Shown: positions 45,139 to 54,160, numbered from the stretch's first letter. The stretch is DNA of 64,000 bases from Exiguobacterium aurantiacum (GCF_001766415.1 NZ_MKXO01000003.1:1-64000), one strand, 5' to 3'. Numbers and translations: made by a program. Notes: generated by a model from the sequence alone, not told the origin.

Positions 45139-47094
45139 ATGAAAGCTTGGATTGACGAGCGGATCGGAAGGCAGTTTTTATTCGTCTTCTATTTATTCAT
45201 TGGACTGATCCTCCTCACCTCACTCGCCGTATACGTATATACGGAAAATCGAATCGAAGAGACGACTTCATCGCTCGAGAACGTCAGCGAACGTCGCACG
45301 AATGCGACCGAGCTCTTCGAGACATGGCAGTCGATGCAATATGAGATGCGCGGTTACGTCCTCCTCGGTGACGAGGAGTTACTTGCCCGCGTCAAAGAGA
45401 AACAAGTCTTGATCGAGACACAGACCGCCTGGTTCGAAACGAACGCGGTCACAGAAAAAGAACAGACGTATGCGGGGGATGCCCGATCGTTATTCTCGGC
45501 CTATCAACAACGCGTCATGCCGAGCCTCGAGCGCTACGTCGTCGCGAAGCGGGAAGGCACGGTCACCGAGCCGTTCCTGCAAATGCCGACGCTTGGGAAA
45601 GTGACGCCTCAAACCGAACCTCAGGCCGATCGGAAATTCAAGATCAACTCGAAGAGCGCGGCTGACATGAGCGCGAGTATCGTCGACATGGAGACGGTGT
45701 TCACCGAATACCGCAACGCCTTGAACGCGGAAGAAAACCAACTCCGTGAACAGCTCGCCACCCATACGAAATGGGCGCAAGTGCTCTGGCTCCTGTCGCT
45801 ACTCACGGTACTACTCGTCCTCTTCATTGCGGCTCGGCCTTACGTACAACGGTTGACCGGTCAACTGCAAGAGTTGATCACGAATAGCGAACGGCTCACC
45901 GACGATCGGGTCATACCCGTCCCTGTTTTGGTATCGACTCGGAACGAGGTCGGCCAACTGACCGAATCGTTCCGTCAAATGGCGTCGTCGCTGTCGTCAC
46001 AACGTTATCAAGTCGAAGAAGAGCGTGAGAAGACCGCGCGGCTCTTGCACTCGATCCGTGATGCCGTCATTTACGTTGAACATACGACGCATGAGAAACT
46101 CGCCAACCAGGCGCTCTTCGTCATGTTCAATCAGGCCATCACGAAGCAAAACGAGACGGACCTGTATCGGCTTGATGCCGACCTTGAAGAACTCGGTCTC
46201 CAAGTCGATCAAAAAGACTCGTTCTTCTCGTTCATGCGCCGTGCTTTTGACGGTGAAGCGATGGAAGAGAGCGTGACGTTCTCGATGAATCAAGAAGAAC
46301 GCTTCATCCAAATGTACGCCGAAAAGATTCATTTGCGTGGCACACGCCACGGCACGATGCTCGTCTTCCGGGACGTGACGCAAGAAACCGAGGTCGACCG
46401 CTTGAAGACAGAACTCGTCGCGACAGTGTCTCATGAATTGCGCACTCCACTCACGAGCATCATCGGGTTTACCGAACTTATGCGCTATCGGACGATGCCG
46501 GCTGAACGGACCGATCAATATTTAGGGATGATTCATCAAGAGACGCTCCGTCTCGAGGATTTAATCTCCAACTTACTCGACGTTCAGCGAATGGAGTCGG
46601 GTAAACAGACGTATCAAAACGAGCCCGAAAGCTTGTACGATATTTTGGCAGAAACGATTGCCGTCCATCAAGGCGCGAGTCAACACCACGACTTATCGTT
46701 TGAATGTGATAACGACATCCTCGTGTACGGGGACCGGAACCGGCTCAGCCAGCTGTTCACGAACCTGCTCCATAACGCGATCAAATATTCACCGAACGGC
46801 GGAAAAGTTGCGGTGTCCGTCACGAATGACCAGTCGGACGGCGTCGAAATTTCCGTCACGGACTCTGGCATCGGAATTCCGACTTCAGCGCTCCCGAAAC
46901 TGTTCGACAAGTTTTATCGCGTCGACAATTCGGCCAGCCGGAAGATCGGTGGCACCGGTCTCGGTCTTGCCATCTGTAAAGAGATTGTCGAAGGGCATGA
47001 CGGGACGATCCGGGTCGACTCACGTGTCGGTCTCGGATCGACGTTCACGATCGTCTTGCCGAAATATATCGAGGAAGATCAAATGAGCGGCTAA
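45139..47094 (+). CDS. Orphan membrane sensor histidine kinase
   Basis: The 651-residue protein has membrane helix 1 near 13-35, a helical extracytoplasmic sensor resembling CHASE3 (36-212), and helix 2 near 213-232. HAMP follows (about 233-285), then a PAS-like region (300-420), HisKA with His432 in TVSHELRTPLTSIIGFTELM, and HATPase_c (NLLHNAIKYS, DSGIGIP, GTGLGLAICKEIV). No response regulator gene adjoins it; the partner must lie elsewhere. AGGAAGG precedes the ATG. Confidence 0.88.
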   Translation: MKAWIDERIGRQFLFVFYLFIGLILLTSLAVYVYTENRIEETTSSLENVSERRTNATELFETWQSMQYEMRGYVLLGDEELLARVKEKQVLIETQTAWFETNAVTEKEQTYAGDARSLFSAYQQRVMPSLERYVVAKREGTVTEPFLQMPTLGKVTPQTEPQADRKFKINSKSAADMSASIVDMETVFTEYRNALNAEENQLREQLATHTKWAQVLWLLSLLTVLLVLFIAARPYVQRLTGQLQELITNSERLTDDRVIPVPVLVSTRNEVGQLTESFRQMASSLSSQRYQVEEEREKTARLLHSIRDAVIYVEHTTHEKLANQALFVMFNQAITKQNETDLYRLDADLEELGLQVDQKDSFFSFMRRAFDGEAMEESVTFSMNQEERFIQMYAEKIHLRGTRHGTMLVFRDVTQETEVDRLKTELVATVSHELRTPLTSIIGFTELMRYRTMPAERTDQYLGMIHQETLRLEDLISNLLDVQRMESGKQTYQNEPESLYDILAETIAVHQGASQHHDLSFECDNDILVYGDRNRLSQLFTNLLHNAIKYSPNGGKVAVSVTNDQSDGVEISVTDSGIGIPTSALPKLFDKFYRVDNSASRKIGGTGLGLAICKEIVEGHDGTIRVDSRVGLGSTFTIVLPKYIEEDQMSG

Positions 47095-47096
47095 AC

Positions 47097-47136
47097 AATA
47101 AGGGATGACTCGCCTCGGGCGAGCCATCCCTTATGT
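47097..47136. terminator. Bidirectional terminator
   Basis: ATAAGGGATG and CATCCCTTAT with an inner CGCC/GGCG form a long stem between convergent genes. Confidence 0.75.
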
Positions 47137-47933
47137 TATTGAACTTTGTTTTCTGGACCGAATGCCGGATAGAGCGACAAACCACCGTCAGCAAAGATGG
47201 TCGTGCCCGTGACGTAAGACGATTCGTCTGACGCGAGCCACGCTGCCACCGCAGCAATCTGTTCAGGTCGCCCGATCTTATGCGTCGGGATGAGCGCTTC
47301 GAGTCCTGTCTTCTCTTCCGGATCTCGCATCGTCTCTTCGTTGATCGGTGTGTCGATCGCACCAGGCGCGATGGCGTTGACCCGAATCTGATTCGGCGCA
47401 TATTCGAGCGCGACCGACTTCGTGAACATCTTGACCCCGCCTTTACTCGCTGCGTAATGCGTATAGCCCGGGCGCGGGATCACCTCGTGCACCGAGGACA
47501 TGTTAATGATGTTTCCTTTCAAATCATGCTCGACGAAATACTTGAGTGCGGCCCGCACCCCGAGGAACGTCCCGGTCAGGTTCGTATCGATAATTTTCTG
47601 CCAGTTGTCGAGCTCCATCTCGTGCGTTTTCGCTTCGACTTGGACACCGGCGTTGTTGACGAAAATGTCCATCTGTCCAAATTCAGACACTGCTTTTTCG
47701 ATCATCTTCTCGGCGAGCCCTTCTTCGGCGACGTCACCTTGGACAGCGACGGCTTTGCCTCCGGCCGCCTCGATCCCGCGGATGACTTCCTTCATCTCGT
47801 CTTCACTGCTTCTATAATTTAAGACGACGCTGACGCCTTCTTTCGCGTAGCGTTCGGCCACCGCTCGCCCGATTCCTTTTGAACTACCTGTGATTACTGC
47901 GACTTTCCCTTGAAGTTCTGGATAGTTTGCCAT
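47136..47933 (-). CDS. Short-chain dehydrogenase, glucose 1-dehydrogenase type
   Basis: The 265-residue classical SDR has TGSSKGIGRAVA (cofactor), NNAGV, a catalytic Ser in NMSSVHE and YAASKGG (Tyr and Lys). The sequence close to SDR glucose 1-dehydrogenases (AIAPGAIDTPINEETM) suggests NAD(P)-dependent oxidation of glucose or a related polyol. It is often stress-induced in Bacillales. AAAGGGGAAA precedes the ATG. Confidence 0.85.
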   Translation of the reverse strand: MANYPELQGKVAVITGSSKGIGRAVAERYAKEGVSVVLNYRSSEDEMKEVIRGIEAAGGKAVAVQGDVAEEGLAEKMIEKAVSEFGQMDIFVNNAGVQVEAKTHEMELDNWQKIIDTNLTGTFLGVRAALKYFVEHDLKGNIINMSSVHEVIPRPGYTHYAASKGGVKMFTKSVALEYAPNQIRVNAIAPGAIDTPINEETMRDPEEKTGLEALIPTHKIGRPEQIAAVAAWLASDESSYVTGTTIFADGGLSLYPAFGPENKVQ

Positions 47934-48006
47934 GTCGTTTCCCCTTTCGTCTTCTCGGTTTGTAGTTCCCGCATTCCCCTCTTCATGAAACCTTTCGGGC
48001 TGTCTT

Positions 48007-48134
48007 TTGAATATTTATGGGAAATCTACTATACTGAAACAAACTATTCGTTTTCAGGACTCGCCTGAAAAACGTACAAACTTATTCTTATGGAGGTGAA
48101 TCCCCGATTTTTTGGGGAATTTTTGGACAGTCCC
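48007..48134 (+). promoter_or_regulatory. Promoter and structured leader of the CNNM-type gene
   Basis: TTGAAT (48007-48012) and TATACT (48030-48035) are 17 bp apart. The roughly 90-nt leader contains the hairpin TTCAGG-ACTCG-CCTGAA (48054-48070). A strong GGAGGTGA (48092-48099) is followed by a second hairpin, TCCCCGATTTTTTGGGGA (48101-48118). This SD has no start codon at normal spacing. Folding of the hairpin would bring it near TTG 48123 or, less closely, ATG 48135. Confidence 0.55.
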
Positions 48135-49445
48135 ATGTTACTCAGTTTATTGATCGTCGCCTTTCTCATCTTCATGACCGCCTTTTTCGTGGCGGCCGAA
48201 TTTTCAATCGTCAAAGTCCGGAGCGCACGGCTCGACCAACTCGTTCTAGAAGGAAACTCACGAGCGTCCGTCGCTAAAAAAGTGATCGAGAACCTCGATG
48301 ACTCGCTATCCGCCTCGCAGTTCGGCATCACGCTCGCCGCGCTCGGCCTTGGTTGGATCGGTGCCGATCAAATCGAAGGAATGATTCAACCGCTCGTCGA
48401 CCGCTTGAGCGTCTCGCCGTCGGTTTCTACATTCCTGTCGTTCTTAATCGCCTTTTTGCTCATCGCCTTTTTACACGTCGTCATCGGCGAACTTGTCCCG
48501 AAGACGCTCGCCGTACATGAAGCCGAGAAATTGACGCTGCTCGTCGCCCGGCCGCTCTACTTCTTCACGAAGCTGTTGTATCCGTTTATCCGGGTGCTCA
48601 ACAGTATGGCCCGGCTCACGCTCCGCTTGTTCGGTGTCAAGACGACGGCGCAAGAGACGGCGCACTCGGAGGAAGAACTCAAAATTATCATGACGGAGAG
48701 TTTTCGAAGTGGCGAAATCAACGAGAACGAACTCGCTTACGTTCAAAATATCTTCTCGTTTGATGAACGTGTTGCAAAAGATGCGATGGTGCCGCGGATG
48801 AATATGGTGACGATTGATGAAGAAGACTCGATCGAGACGATTATCGCGACCGTCCAAGAGCATCAATATACGCGCTATCCGGTCACACGAGACGGTGACC
48901 GCGATGACGTGCTCGGTTTTATTAACGCCAAACAGGTGTTCACGGCCCAACTCGTCAAGAGTGACGCCCCGCTTGAATCGTTTATCCATCAGTTACCGCT
49001 CGTCACGGAATTCACACCGCTCCAAGAAGCGATGGTGAAAATGCAGAACGCACGGACGATGATGTGTCTCGTCATCGATGAGTACGGCGGCACCGCCGGC
49101 CTGCTCACGATCGAAGACATCCTTGAAGAGATCGTCGGTGAGATTCGCGACGAGTTCGACCGGGACGAACAAGCCGAGATCACTGAAGTCAATCCAGGCC
49201 ATTATCGCTTGTCTGGTCTCGTGCTCACGCAAGAGATCGAAGAGCGCTTCGGCATTGAGATCGAGGATGACGTCGACACGATCGGTGGTTTCGTCCTCTC
49301 GCAAAAAGCGAATGCACGCACCGGCGAACGCTTCATCCTGCCAGGTGAGCACGAACTGATCGTCCGCGAGATCGACAATCACCGCATCGTCTTCGTCGAC
49401 TTGATTCTTGCGCATAAAGACCAGCTTCGAGCCGAAATGGACTAA
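48135..49445 (+). CDS. CNNM/CorC (hemolysin C-like) transporter with CBS pair
   Basis: The 436-residue protein has a DUF21 membrane domain (MLLSLLIVAFLIFMTAFFVAAEF onward, three to four helices to about 190), two CBS domains (about 205-330, AMVPRMNMVTIDEED, TRYPVTRDGDRDDVLGFINAKQV) and a C-terminal CorC_HlyC domain (DTIGGFVLSQ). It is like B. subtilis YhdP/MpfA, linked to Mg2+ efflux. I place the start at 48135 by family alignment; ATG 48090 in frame has no ribosome site, and TTG 48123 is possible. Confidence 0.82.
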   Translation: MLLSLLIVAFLIFMTAFFVAAEFSIVKVRSARLDQLVLEGNSRASVAKKVIENLDDSLSASQFGITLAALGLGWIGADQIEGMIQPLVDRLSVSPSVSTFLSFLIAFLLIAFLHVVIGELVPKTLAVHEAEKLTLLVARPLYFFTKLLYPFIRVLNSMARLTLRLFGVKTTAQETAHSEEELKIIMTESFRSGEINENELAYVQNIFSFDERVAKDAMVPRMNMVTIDEEDSIETIIATVQEHQYTRYPVTRDGDRDDVLGFINAKQVFTAQLVKSDAPLESFIHQLPLVTEFTPLQEAMVKMQNARTMMCLVIDEYGGTAGLLTIEDILEEIVGEIRDEFDRDEQAEITEVNPGHYRLSGLVLTQEIEERFGIEIEDDVDTIGGFVLSQKANARTGERFILPGEHELIVREIDNHRIVFVDLILAHKDQLRAEMD

Positions 49446-49457
49446 GTGTCTTTGACC

Positions 49458-49488
49458 GCCCTCCCTTGAACATTAGGGAGGGCTTTTC
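49458..49488 (+). terminator. Terminator
   Basis: GCCCTCCCT-TGAACATT-AGGGAGGGC followed by TTTT. Confidence 0.85.
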
Positions 49489-49586
49489 GATTGACGCTCG
49501 AACTGTCGCTATATTTTCAAGGCTTGTCGTGATATACTGCACATATGTTGCTAATTTGAGTGCGTGTCACTCATTGACACAACATC

Positions 49587-49611
49587 ACCGAACAGTTCAT
49601 TAATGTTCGGT
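49587..49611. promoter_or_regulatory. Inverted repeat upstream of the 5'-3' exonuclease gene
   Basis: ACCGAAC (49587-49593) and GTTCGGT (49605-49611) are exact inverse complements, 11 bp apart, just past a TTGACA (49574-49579). The spacing fits neither a LexA box (4-bp gap) nor classical PurR pairs. The regulator is unknown. Confidence 0.4.
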
Positions 49612-49638
49612 CCAACAACTACAGAAAGAAGGTTACGC

Positions 49639-50631
49639 ATGGAACGTAAACTATTTTTAATTGACGGAAACTCCATGCTGGCCAGTGCCTACTACGGTGC
49701 CGCCGCGAGCCGAACGAAAAAAGGACGCGAGGTATCTAAAAACGATCGGAGTGCCGTCATCGGTATGACCGGCCTCATCCGGACGATTCTACGCAGACAT
49801 CGTCCGTCTCATTTTGTCGTCGTATGGGACGTCTCACGTGAAACATTGTGGCGTCGCGAGCTTTATCCTGGCTATAAACGCCGCCGTCGCCAGACACCAC
49901 CCGAGTTGAAGGCTCAAATGGAACTCATGCGCCAATTGCTTGAAGAGAGCGGAATCCCGCAATATCAAGTCGAAGGCTATGAGGGAGAAGATTTGATTGC
50001 CCACATCGCTCGGAAGTTCAGCTGCAGCGCGCCTGTCGTCATCATGACGAAGGATAAAGACTTGCTTCAGCTCGTGAGCCCACGTATCACAGTATGGCTT
50101 CAAACACAGGAGCTTCAGCAAATGCAAGCTCGTTGTGATATCCAAGACAACCGCCCGCTCCCACTCAAGCGACATCTCGAGATTCGTCCTGAGGAGATTG
50201 CAGCGTTGTACGAAGGATTGAAGCCGAAACAGCTCTCAGCGGTCAAAGCGTTGACGGGAGACCGTTCAGACGGCATCCCACCTGTAGCCGGCCTTGACGA
50301 AAGTCAATCGGTACAGTTGATCAAACGCTTCGGTTCGCTCGATAAGCTTTACACGGCGCTTAGCGTCAAAGGCGATAAACGACAACTGATCAATGAAACG
50401 ATCGCGGCACTGACGTCAGAGGAAGTGCCCCGTAACTTGAGACGTACACGCAAAAAAGCCGAGCGCAACATGGAGCTCGTCCGTCTCGATGTCACGGTGC
50501 CAGAACTTGAACATTTGAAACTGGCTCATCTTGAGCTCAGCATCAATTCAAAACGGGTCGAACAAGCGTATCAAAAACGCGGCATTCGCCTCTCGTTTGA
50601 TTCGAGTCAAAAGAAAATTTCAGCACGTTAA
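49639..50631 (+). CDS. DNA polymerase I-like 5'-3' exonuclease (flap endonuclease family)
   Basis: The 330-residue protein has a PIN-like N domain (LFLIDGNSML, VVWDVSRETLWRRELYPGYKRRRRQTP) with acidic metal ligands in YEGEDLIAHIA and VIMTKDKDLLQLV. A helix-hairpin-helix region follows (LTGDRSDGIPPVAGLDESQSVQLIKRFGS). It is like B. subtilis YpcP/ExoR, which removes RNA primers and flaps. No polymerase domain is present. The start at 49639 follows AGAAAGAAGG. Confidence 0.9.
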   Translation: MERKLFLIDGNSMLASAYYGAAASRTKKGREVSKNDRSAVIGMTGLIRTILRRHRPSHFVVVWDVSRETLWRRELYPGYKRRRRQTPPELKAQMELMRQLLEESGIPQYQVEGYEGEDLIAHIARKFSCSAPVVIMTKDKDLLQLVSPRITVWLQTQELQQMQARCDIQDNRPLPLKRHLEIRPEEIAALYEGLKPKQLSAVKALTGDRSDGIPPVAGLDESQSVQLIKRFGSLDKLYTALSVKGDKRQLINETIAALTSEEVPRNLRRTRKKAERNMELVRLDVTVPELEHLKLAHLELSINSKRVEQAYQKRGIRLSFDSSQKKISAR

Positions 50632-50662
50632 AAAGCGCGGACATTAGTCCACGCTTTTTATA
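50632..50662. terminator. Bidirectional terminator
   Basis: AAAGCGCGGAC-ATTA-GTCCACGCTTT with T-runs, between convergent genes. Confidence 0.75.
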
Positions 50663-51444
50663 TTGACCGTAATCCCATCGTCGTCGGTGAGCGACCATTC
50701 CGACGTCGTCCCTCCGAGTTCGTGGTTCGTCGAAGCGTCGACAAAAAGCGTCCATGCTTCAAGTCCCGCCTCGTCGTTCATCGGTTCAGTCGGACGGGCC
50801 CAGACGTTCGCACCGATGTGATGATGATACCCGTCGGCCGCGAGGAACAGTGCACCCGGGTATGAATCGGTCGTGACGGTAAACCCGAGTCGATGTTGAT
50901 AGAATAATTTCACCGCTTCGAGGGAACGTACCTTAAAGTGAACGTGTCCCATCGTCGTCCCGACAGGAAGACCTGTGAACGGACGGTCCGCTGCCGCCTC
51001 GAGCATCGATTCGTACTCAACCGGATCGGTCGACATCTTCACGTGACCGTTCGCTTCATATTCCCACTTCTCACGTGGCCGATCAGCATACAGCTCGATG
51101 CCGTTCCCTTCCGGATCGTTCAAATAAAACGCCTCACTGACCAAATGGTCGCCTTGACCGACTTCAATCCGTCGCTCGATCAAATGACGGAGAATGCGTC
51201 CGAGTTCGACGCGGTCCGGCAGCAAGATTGCCATGTGGAACAAGCCGGCCGCCTTTCGGTTCGGACGCACACCTTTGACTTCATGCAAGATGACGAGCGG
51301 CGTATTCGGCGCACCGAGCGTGACGCGGTCGATACCGACTTCGAGTACGTCCATTCCAATGACTTGTTCGTAAAACTGTTTCATGTTTTCTAACTCACTG
51401 ACCCGGAGCGTGACCGGTCCGAGTTGGATATTGGTTAATTTCAT
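50644..51444 (-). CDS. VOC-family dioxygenase, catechol 2,3-dioxygenase (CatE)-like
   Basis: The 266-residue protein has two VOC repeats. Metal ligands are probably in HVHFKVRS and the Glu of a late strand, with further HMAILLPDRVEL and GNGIELYADRPR in the first repeat. B. subtilis CatE and MhqO-type proteins of this length open aromatic rings or protect against quinones. Divergent placement from an HxlR-type regulator parallels the CatR-catDE arrangement. GAGAGGTGAG precedes the ATG. Confidence 0.8.
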   Translation of the reverse strand: MKLTNIQLGPVTLRVSELENMKQFYEQVIGMDVLEVGIDRVTLGAPNTPLVILHEVKGVRPNRKAAGLFHMAILLPDRVELGRILRHLIERRIEVGQGDHLVSEAFYLNDPEGNGIELYADRPREKWEYEANGHVKMSTDPVEYESMLEAAADRPFTGLPVGTTMGHVHFKVRSLEAVKLFYQHRLGFTVTTDSYPGALFLAADGYHHHIGANVWARPTEPMNDEAGLEAWTLFVDASTNHELGGTTSEWSLTDDDGITVNIKSVD

Positions 51445-51550
51445 GTTTTCTCACCTCTCTCTTTACTATACATGCCGTGTCCCGTTTGCAGAAGACGGCA
51501 CAAAAAGGTGGTATAGTTACCGAAAGGATACTTAGAGAGGAGTGAGACTC
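51445..51550. promoter_or_regulatory. Divergent promoter region of the dioxygenase and HxlR regulator
   Basis: Each strand carries a TATAGT -10 (minus in ACTATAC 51464-51470, plus at 51512-51517). The plus -10 lies within GTATAGTTACCGAAAGGATAC, an imperfect dyad. It is a candidate operator for the redox-sensing regulator; no consensus is proven. Confidence 0.4.
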
Positions 51551-51877
51551 ATGACGATGATCTCAAGCTGTGAAGTCGATACCGCACTCGAACTGATTAC
51601 CGGTAAATGGAAACCATCGATTTTACTCGCGCTCATCAACGGGGGGACGCTCCGGTTCAGTGAACTGAAACGCTCGCTCCCGAACATTAGCCAAAAGATT
51701 TTGACAGCCCAGTTGCGTGACTTAGAAGAGCAAGATATCATCATCCGTACCGTCTATCCGGAAGTCCCGCCGCGCGTCGACTATCAGTTGAGCGAGTACG
51801 GCAAGACGCTTATCCCGGTACTCGAGACGATGAACGCTTGGGGCATGAAGCACGCTAAGCGCATGCAACAAAAATAA
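51551..51877 (+). CDS. HxlR/DUF24-family redox-sensing regulator (CatR/YodB-like)
   Basis: The 108-residue winged helix has LITGKWKPSILLALINGGTLRFSELKRSLPNISQKILTAQLRDLEEQDII, the HxlR core. The N-terminal conserved Cys (in SSCEVD) is the residue that quinones or aldehydes modify in YodB and CatR. It likely represses the divergent dioxygenase gene. ATG 51551 follows GAGAGGAGTGAG; an in-frame ATG two codons on is possible. Confidence 0.85.
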   Translation: MTMISSCEVDTALELITGKWKPSILLALINGGTLRFSELKRSLPNISQKILTAQLRDLEEQDIIIRTVYPEVPPRVDYQLSEYGKTLIPVLETMNAWGMKHAKRMQQK

Positions 51878-51941
51878 ATTGTCCACATGTGGATAACTCA
51901 TTTCCGTATCACTGCCCATCACTTATCCACAGGAGGATCTC

Positions 51942-52949
51942 ATGATTCGTTATCCACAGTTGACCGGTCGCCACGTCGGCGTAACCGCCCCGTCGTCCGG
52001 AGTACCAGCCGCGCGTCATAGTTTACTTCACGACGCCGAGACGACGTTCGCACGCCACGGCTTCACGCTTCAATTTGAACCGTCTGTTTGGACACAACAC
52101 AAAGCAAAATCGGCGCCGGCCGCAGTGCGTGCCGAAGAGATGACTCGACTGTTCCACGATGAGGACGTCGATTTGATCATCCCGCCATGGGGCGGCGTCT
52201 TGTTGCTCGAGCTACTCGATAAAATCGCTTGGGACACGCTCCCAGCGAAGTGGATGCTCGGCTACTCTGACGTCAGCTTATTTTTATTCGTCTACACGCT
52301 CAAGACCGGCATCGCCTCGGCTCACGGGACGAACCTTGTCGATCTGCGCGGGGAATCGTGGGATGCGACGAGTTCGCGTTGGCTCGACGTCTTATCGACG
52401 AAACACGGCGAGACCGTCATTCAACTGTCTTCAGAGCAATTTCAAAAAGAATGGCAGCACGGTAATCCGAGTCCATGCGTCTACCATTTGACCGAGCCGA
52501 CCGAATGGAAATCACTCGGCGGGACGAAAGCGACCGGTCGTCTGCTCGGCGGTTGTATCGACGTCCTCTTGCATACGATCGGGACGCCTTACGGTGACGT
52601 CGCTCAGTTCCAACAGACTCATTTGAACGATGAACCGATTCTTTGGTATTTCGAGAACGCCGAGATGGATGTACCGGCACTCAAACGGACCCTGCTTCAA
52701 ATGAAGTGGGCCGGTTGGTTTGATCATACGACAGGCATCTTGTTCGGTCGCAGCGATGCCCAACCACCGGTACAAGGTTATACGGCAGAAGACGTCTACG
52801 CTGAACTACAGGAACTGCTCAACGTTCCCATCATTTATGACATCGACTGCGGGCACGTGCCACCGCAACTGACACTCATTAATGGTGCCCATGCCTCGAT
52901 TCAAGTCGAGGACGGGAAAGGCACGCTCATTCAAACGTTCAAGGGCTGA
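51942..52949 (+). CDS. S66-family LD-carboxypeptidase/MccF-like serine peptidase
   Basis: The 335-residue protein begins RHVGVTAPSSGVP and has IPPWGGVLLLELLD, GYSDVSLFLF (nucleophile Ser), then ESWDATSS, GGCIDVL (region of the Glu) and DIDCGHVPPQLTL (His). It cleaves LD bonds in murein tetrapeptides or detoxifies microcin C-like peptides. There is no signal peptide, so it is cytosolic. CAGGAGGATC precedes the ATG. Confidence 0.87.
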   Translation: MIRYPQLTGRHVGVTAPSSGVPAARHSLLHDAETTFARHGFTLQFEPSVWTQHKAKSAPAAVRAEEMTRLFHDEDVDLIIPPWGGVLLLELLDKIAWDTLPAKWMLGYSDVSLFLFVYTLKTGIASAHGTNLVDLRGESWDATSSRWLDVLSTKHGETVIQLSSEQFQKEWQHGNPSPCVYHLTEPTEWKSLGGTKATGRLLGGCIDVLLHTIGTPYGDVAQFQQTHLNDEPILWYFENAEMDVPALKRTLLQMKWAGWFDHTTGILFGRSDAQPPVQGYTAEDVYAELQELLNVPIIYDIDCGHVPPQLTLINGAHASIQVEDGKGTLIQTFKG

Positions 52950-52972
52950 GGATTCAGCCCTTGATTTTTTGT
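52940..52972. terminator. Terminator
   Basis: CAAGGGCTGA-GGAT-TCAGCCCTTG followed by ATTTTTTG. It overlaps the ends of both convergent genes. Confidence 0.75.
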
Positions 52973-54144
52973 AGCAATTCGGTCAAATGTGTCCGATAAA
53001 ATCCTTCGGGAAACCTTTGAACAGATTCTTCGATTGAAGGCACTAATTCGAGCCCACACCCGTAACTCGCACCAATCAGCACCCCTTCAAAATAGACGGC
53101 CTGATCGATCAAGCTATGTGTCTTCCAACCGTCCATCCCTTCCCATAGCCGCTTGAAAGCCATATCTCCGAGTTCCATCTCACCTTTCATCGCATAATAG
53201 ACTCCTTGTGACATCTCGATCGCGGCGATGAACGGGTAATCATCACCCAACAGTCGCTCCATTTCCTCGATCTGTTGCCCGAGCTGCTCGACGCGGCCGT
53301 AGTGGATGGCATAAAGTGCCTCTGACAAAGCGAGACGCACTTTGGCCACGTGTTCGTCCGTGAACTGAATGTACTGCCTTGCTTTCACAAACGCCTCGTT
53401 GATCCGTTGTTCGTCTTTCAGGTAAAGAGCACATAATGCAATCGTCCGATTCACATCGTCGGCTCGATAATACGTTCTCGTCTGATGCATATGTTTAAGG
53501 GCAGAATCTAGATGATGGATGGCCCCAGATAGATTCCCTTCATACGTCATTTCTTTCATGACGAGAAGCATCGCATATTCAATCCGAGTTCGTGACGACA
53601 TGTTTCGCACGTCTAACAATTCCAATCGATCAAACTGTTCGCTCGCTTCCTCAAACTGATTCCACAAAATGTAGTAGTAAGCTTTCCCGATGAGTGCCAT
53701 CGCCAGCTCATCTTTTTCATCGAGCCGTTCGAACACATTGATTGCACGCTCATAATAAGTTAACAATTCACTGCGCTTATCGCCATGTTTTAAGTTATCT
53801 CCCATAATGACGTATGCCTTCCCTTGCCACACCGAGTTCATCTCTGTCGTTAAATATGGGGATAGCGCCTGCTTGGTAGCTTCCTCGTCCCATGGATTAA
53901 GGCTCAATTGGGCGTATTCGATGTCTTCGACGAGCGCTTGCAGCTCCGCCTCGCGAGGATCGACAAGTAACGACTGAACCGACACGTCCAACCGCTTGGC
54001 AATCTCGCGCAGACTGCGCATCGACGTTTCGGCTTTCCCGTTCTCAATCATACTGAGCATCGATTTCGTGATGATGCCGTCTGCGAGTTGACTTTGCGTC
54101 AACTTTTTTTCTTTTCGTAACGTCTTAATCCGTTGTCCAATCAT
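52954..54144 (-). CDS. XRE-family regulator with TPR-like helical domain
   Basis: The 396-residue protein has an HTH (IGQRIKTLRKEKKLTQSQLADGIITKSMLSMIENGKAE, residues 1-60) and a long helical region of tetratricopeptide-like repeats. The design matches RRNPP-type (NprR/Rgg/PlcR) or other XRE-TPR regulators; length is nearer NprR than PlcR. No cognate peptide gene lies next to it. It is divergent from an MFS gene and two copies of a dyad lie between them, so it likely controls that exporter and itself. Confidence 0.82.
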   Translation of the reverse strand: MIGQRIKTLRKEKKLTQSQLADGIITKSMLSMIENGKAETSMRSLREIAKRLDVSVQSLLVDPREAELQALVEDIEYAQLSLNPWDEEATKQALSPYLTTEMNSVWQGKAYVIMGDNLKHGDKRSELLTYYERAINVFERLDEKDELAMALIGKAYYYILWNQFEEASEQFDRLELLDVRNMSSRTRIEYAMLLVMKEMTYEGNLSGAIHHLDSALKHMHQTRTYYRADDVNRTIALCALYLKDEQRINEAFVKARQYIQFTDEHVAKVRLALSEALYAIHYGRVEQLGQQIEEMERLLGDDYPFIAAIEMSQGVYYAMKGEMELGDMAFKRLWEGMDGWKTHSLIDQAVYFEGVLIGASYGCGLELVPSIEESVQRFPEGFYRTHLTELLQKIKG

Positions 54145-54160
54145 AGAACACCTCTTAAAA

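Noticed and set aside
49587-49611. SOS (LexA) box at the exonuclease gene
   Set aside because: The Bacillus LexA site needs a 4-bp gap between CGAAC and GTTCG; here it is 13 bp or so, so the match fails.
52954-54144. Complete RRNPP quorum-sensing cassette
   Set aside because: The regulator shape fits, but no secreted pro-peptide gene is found downstream or in the divergent gap.
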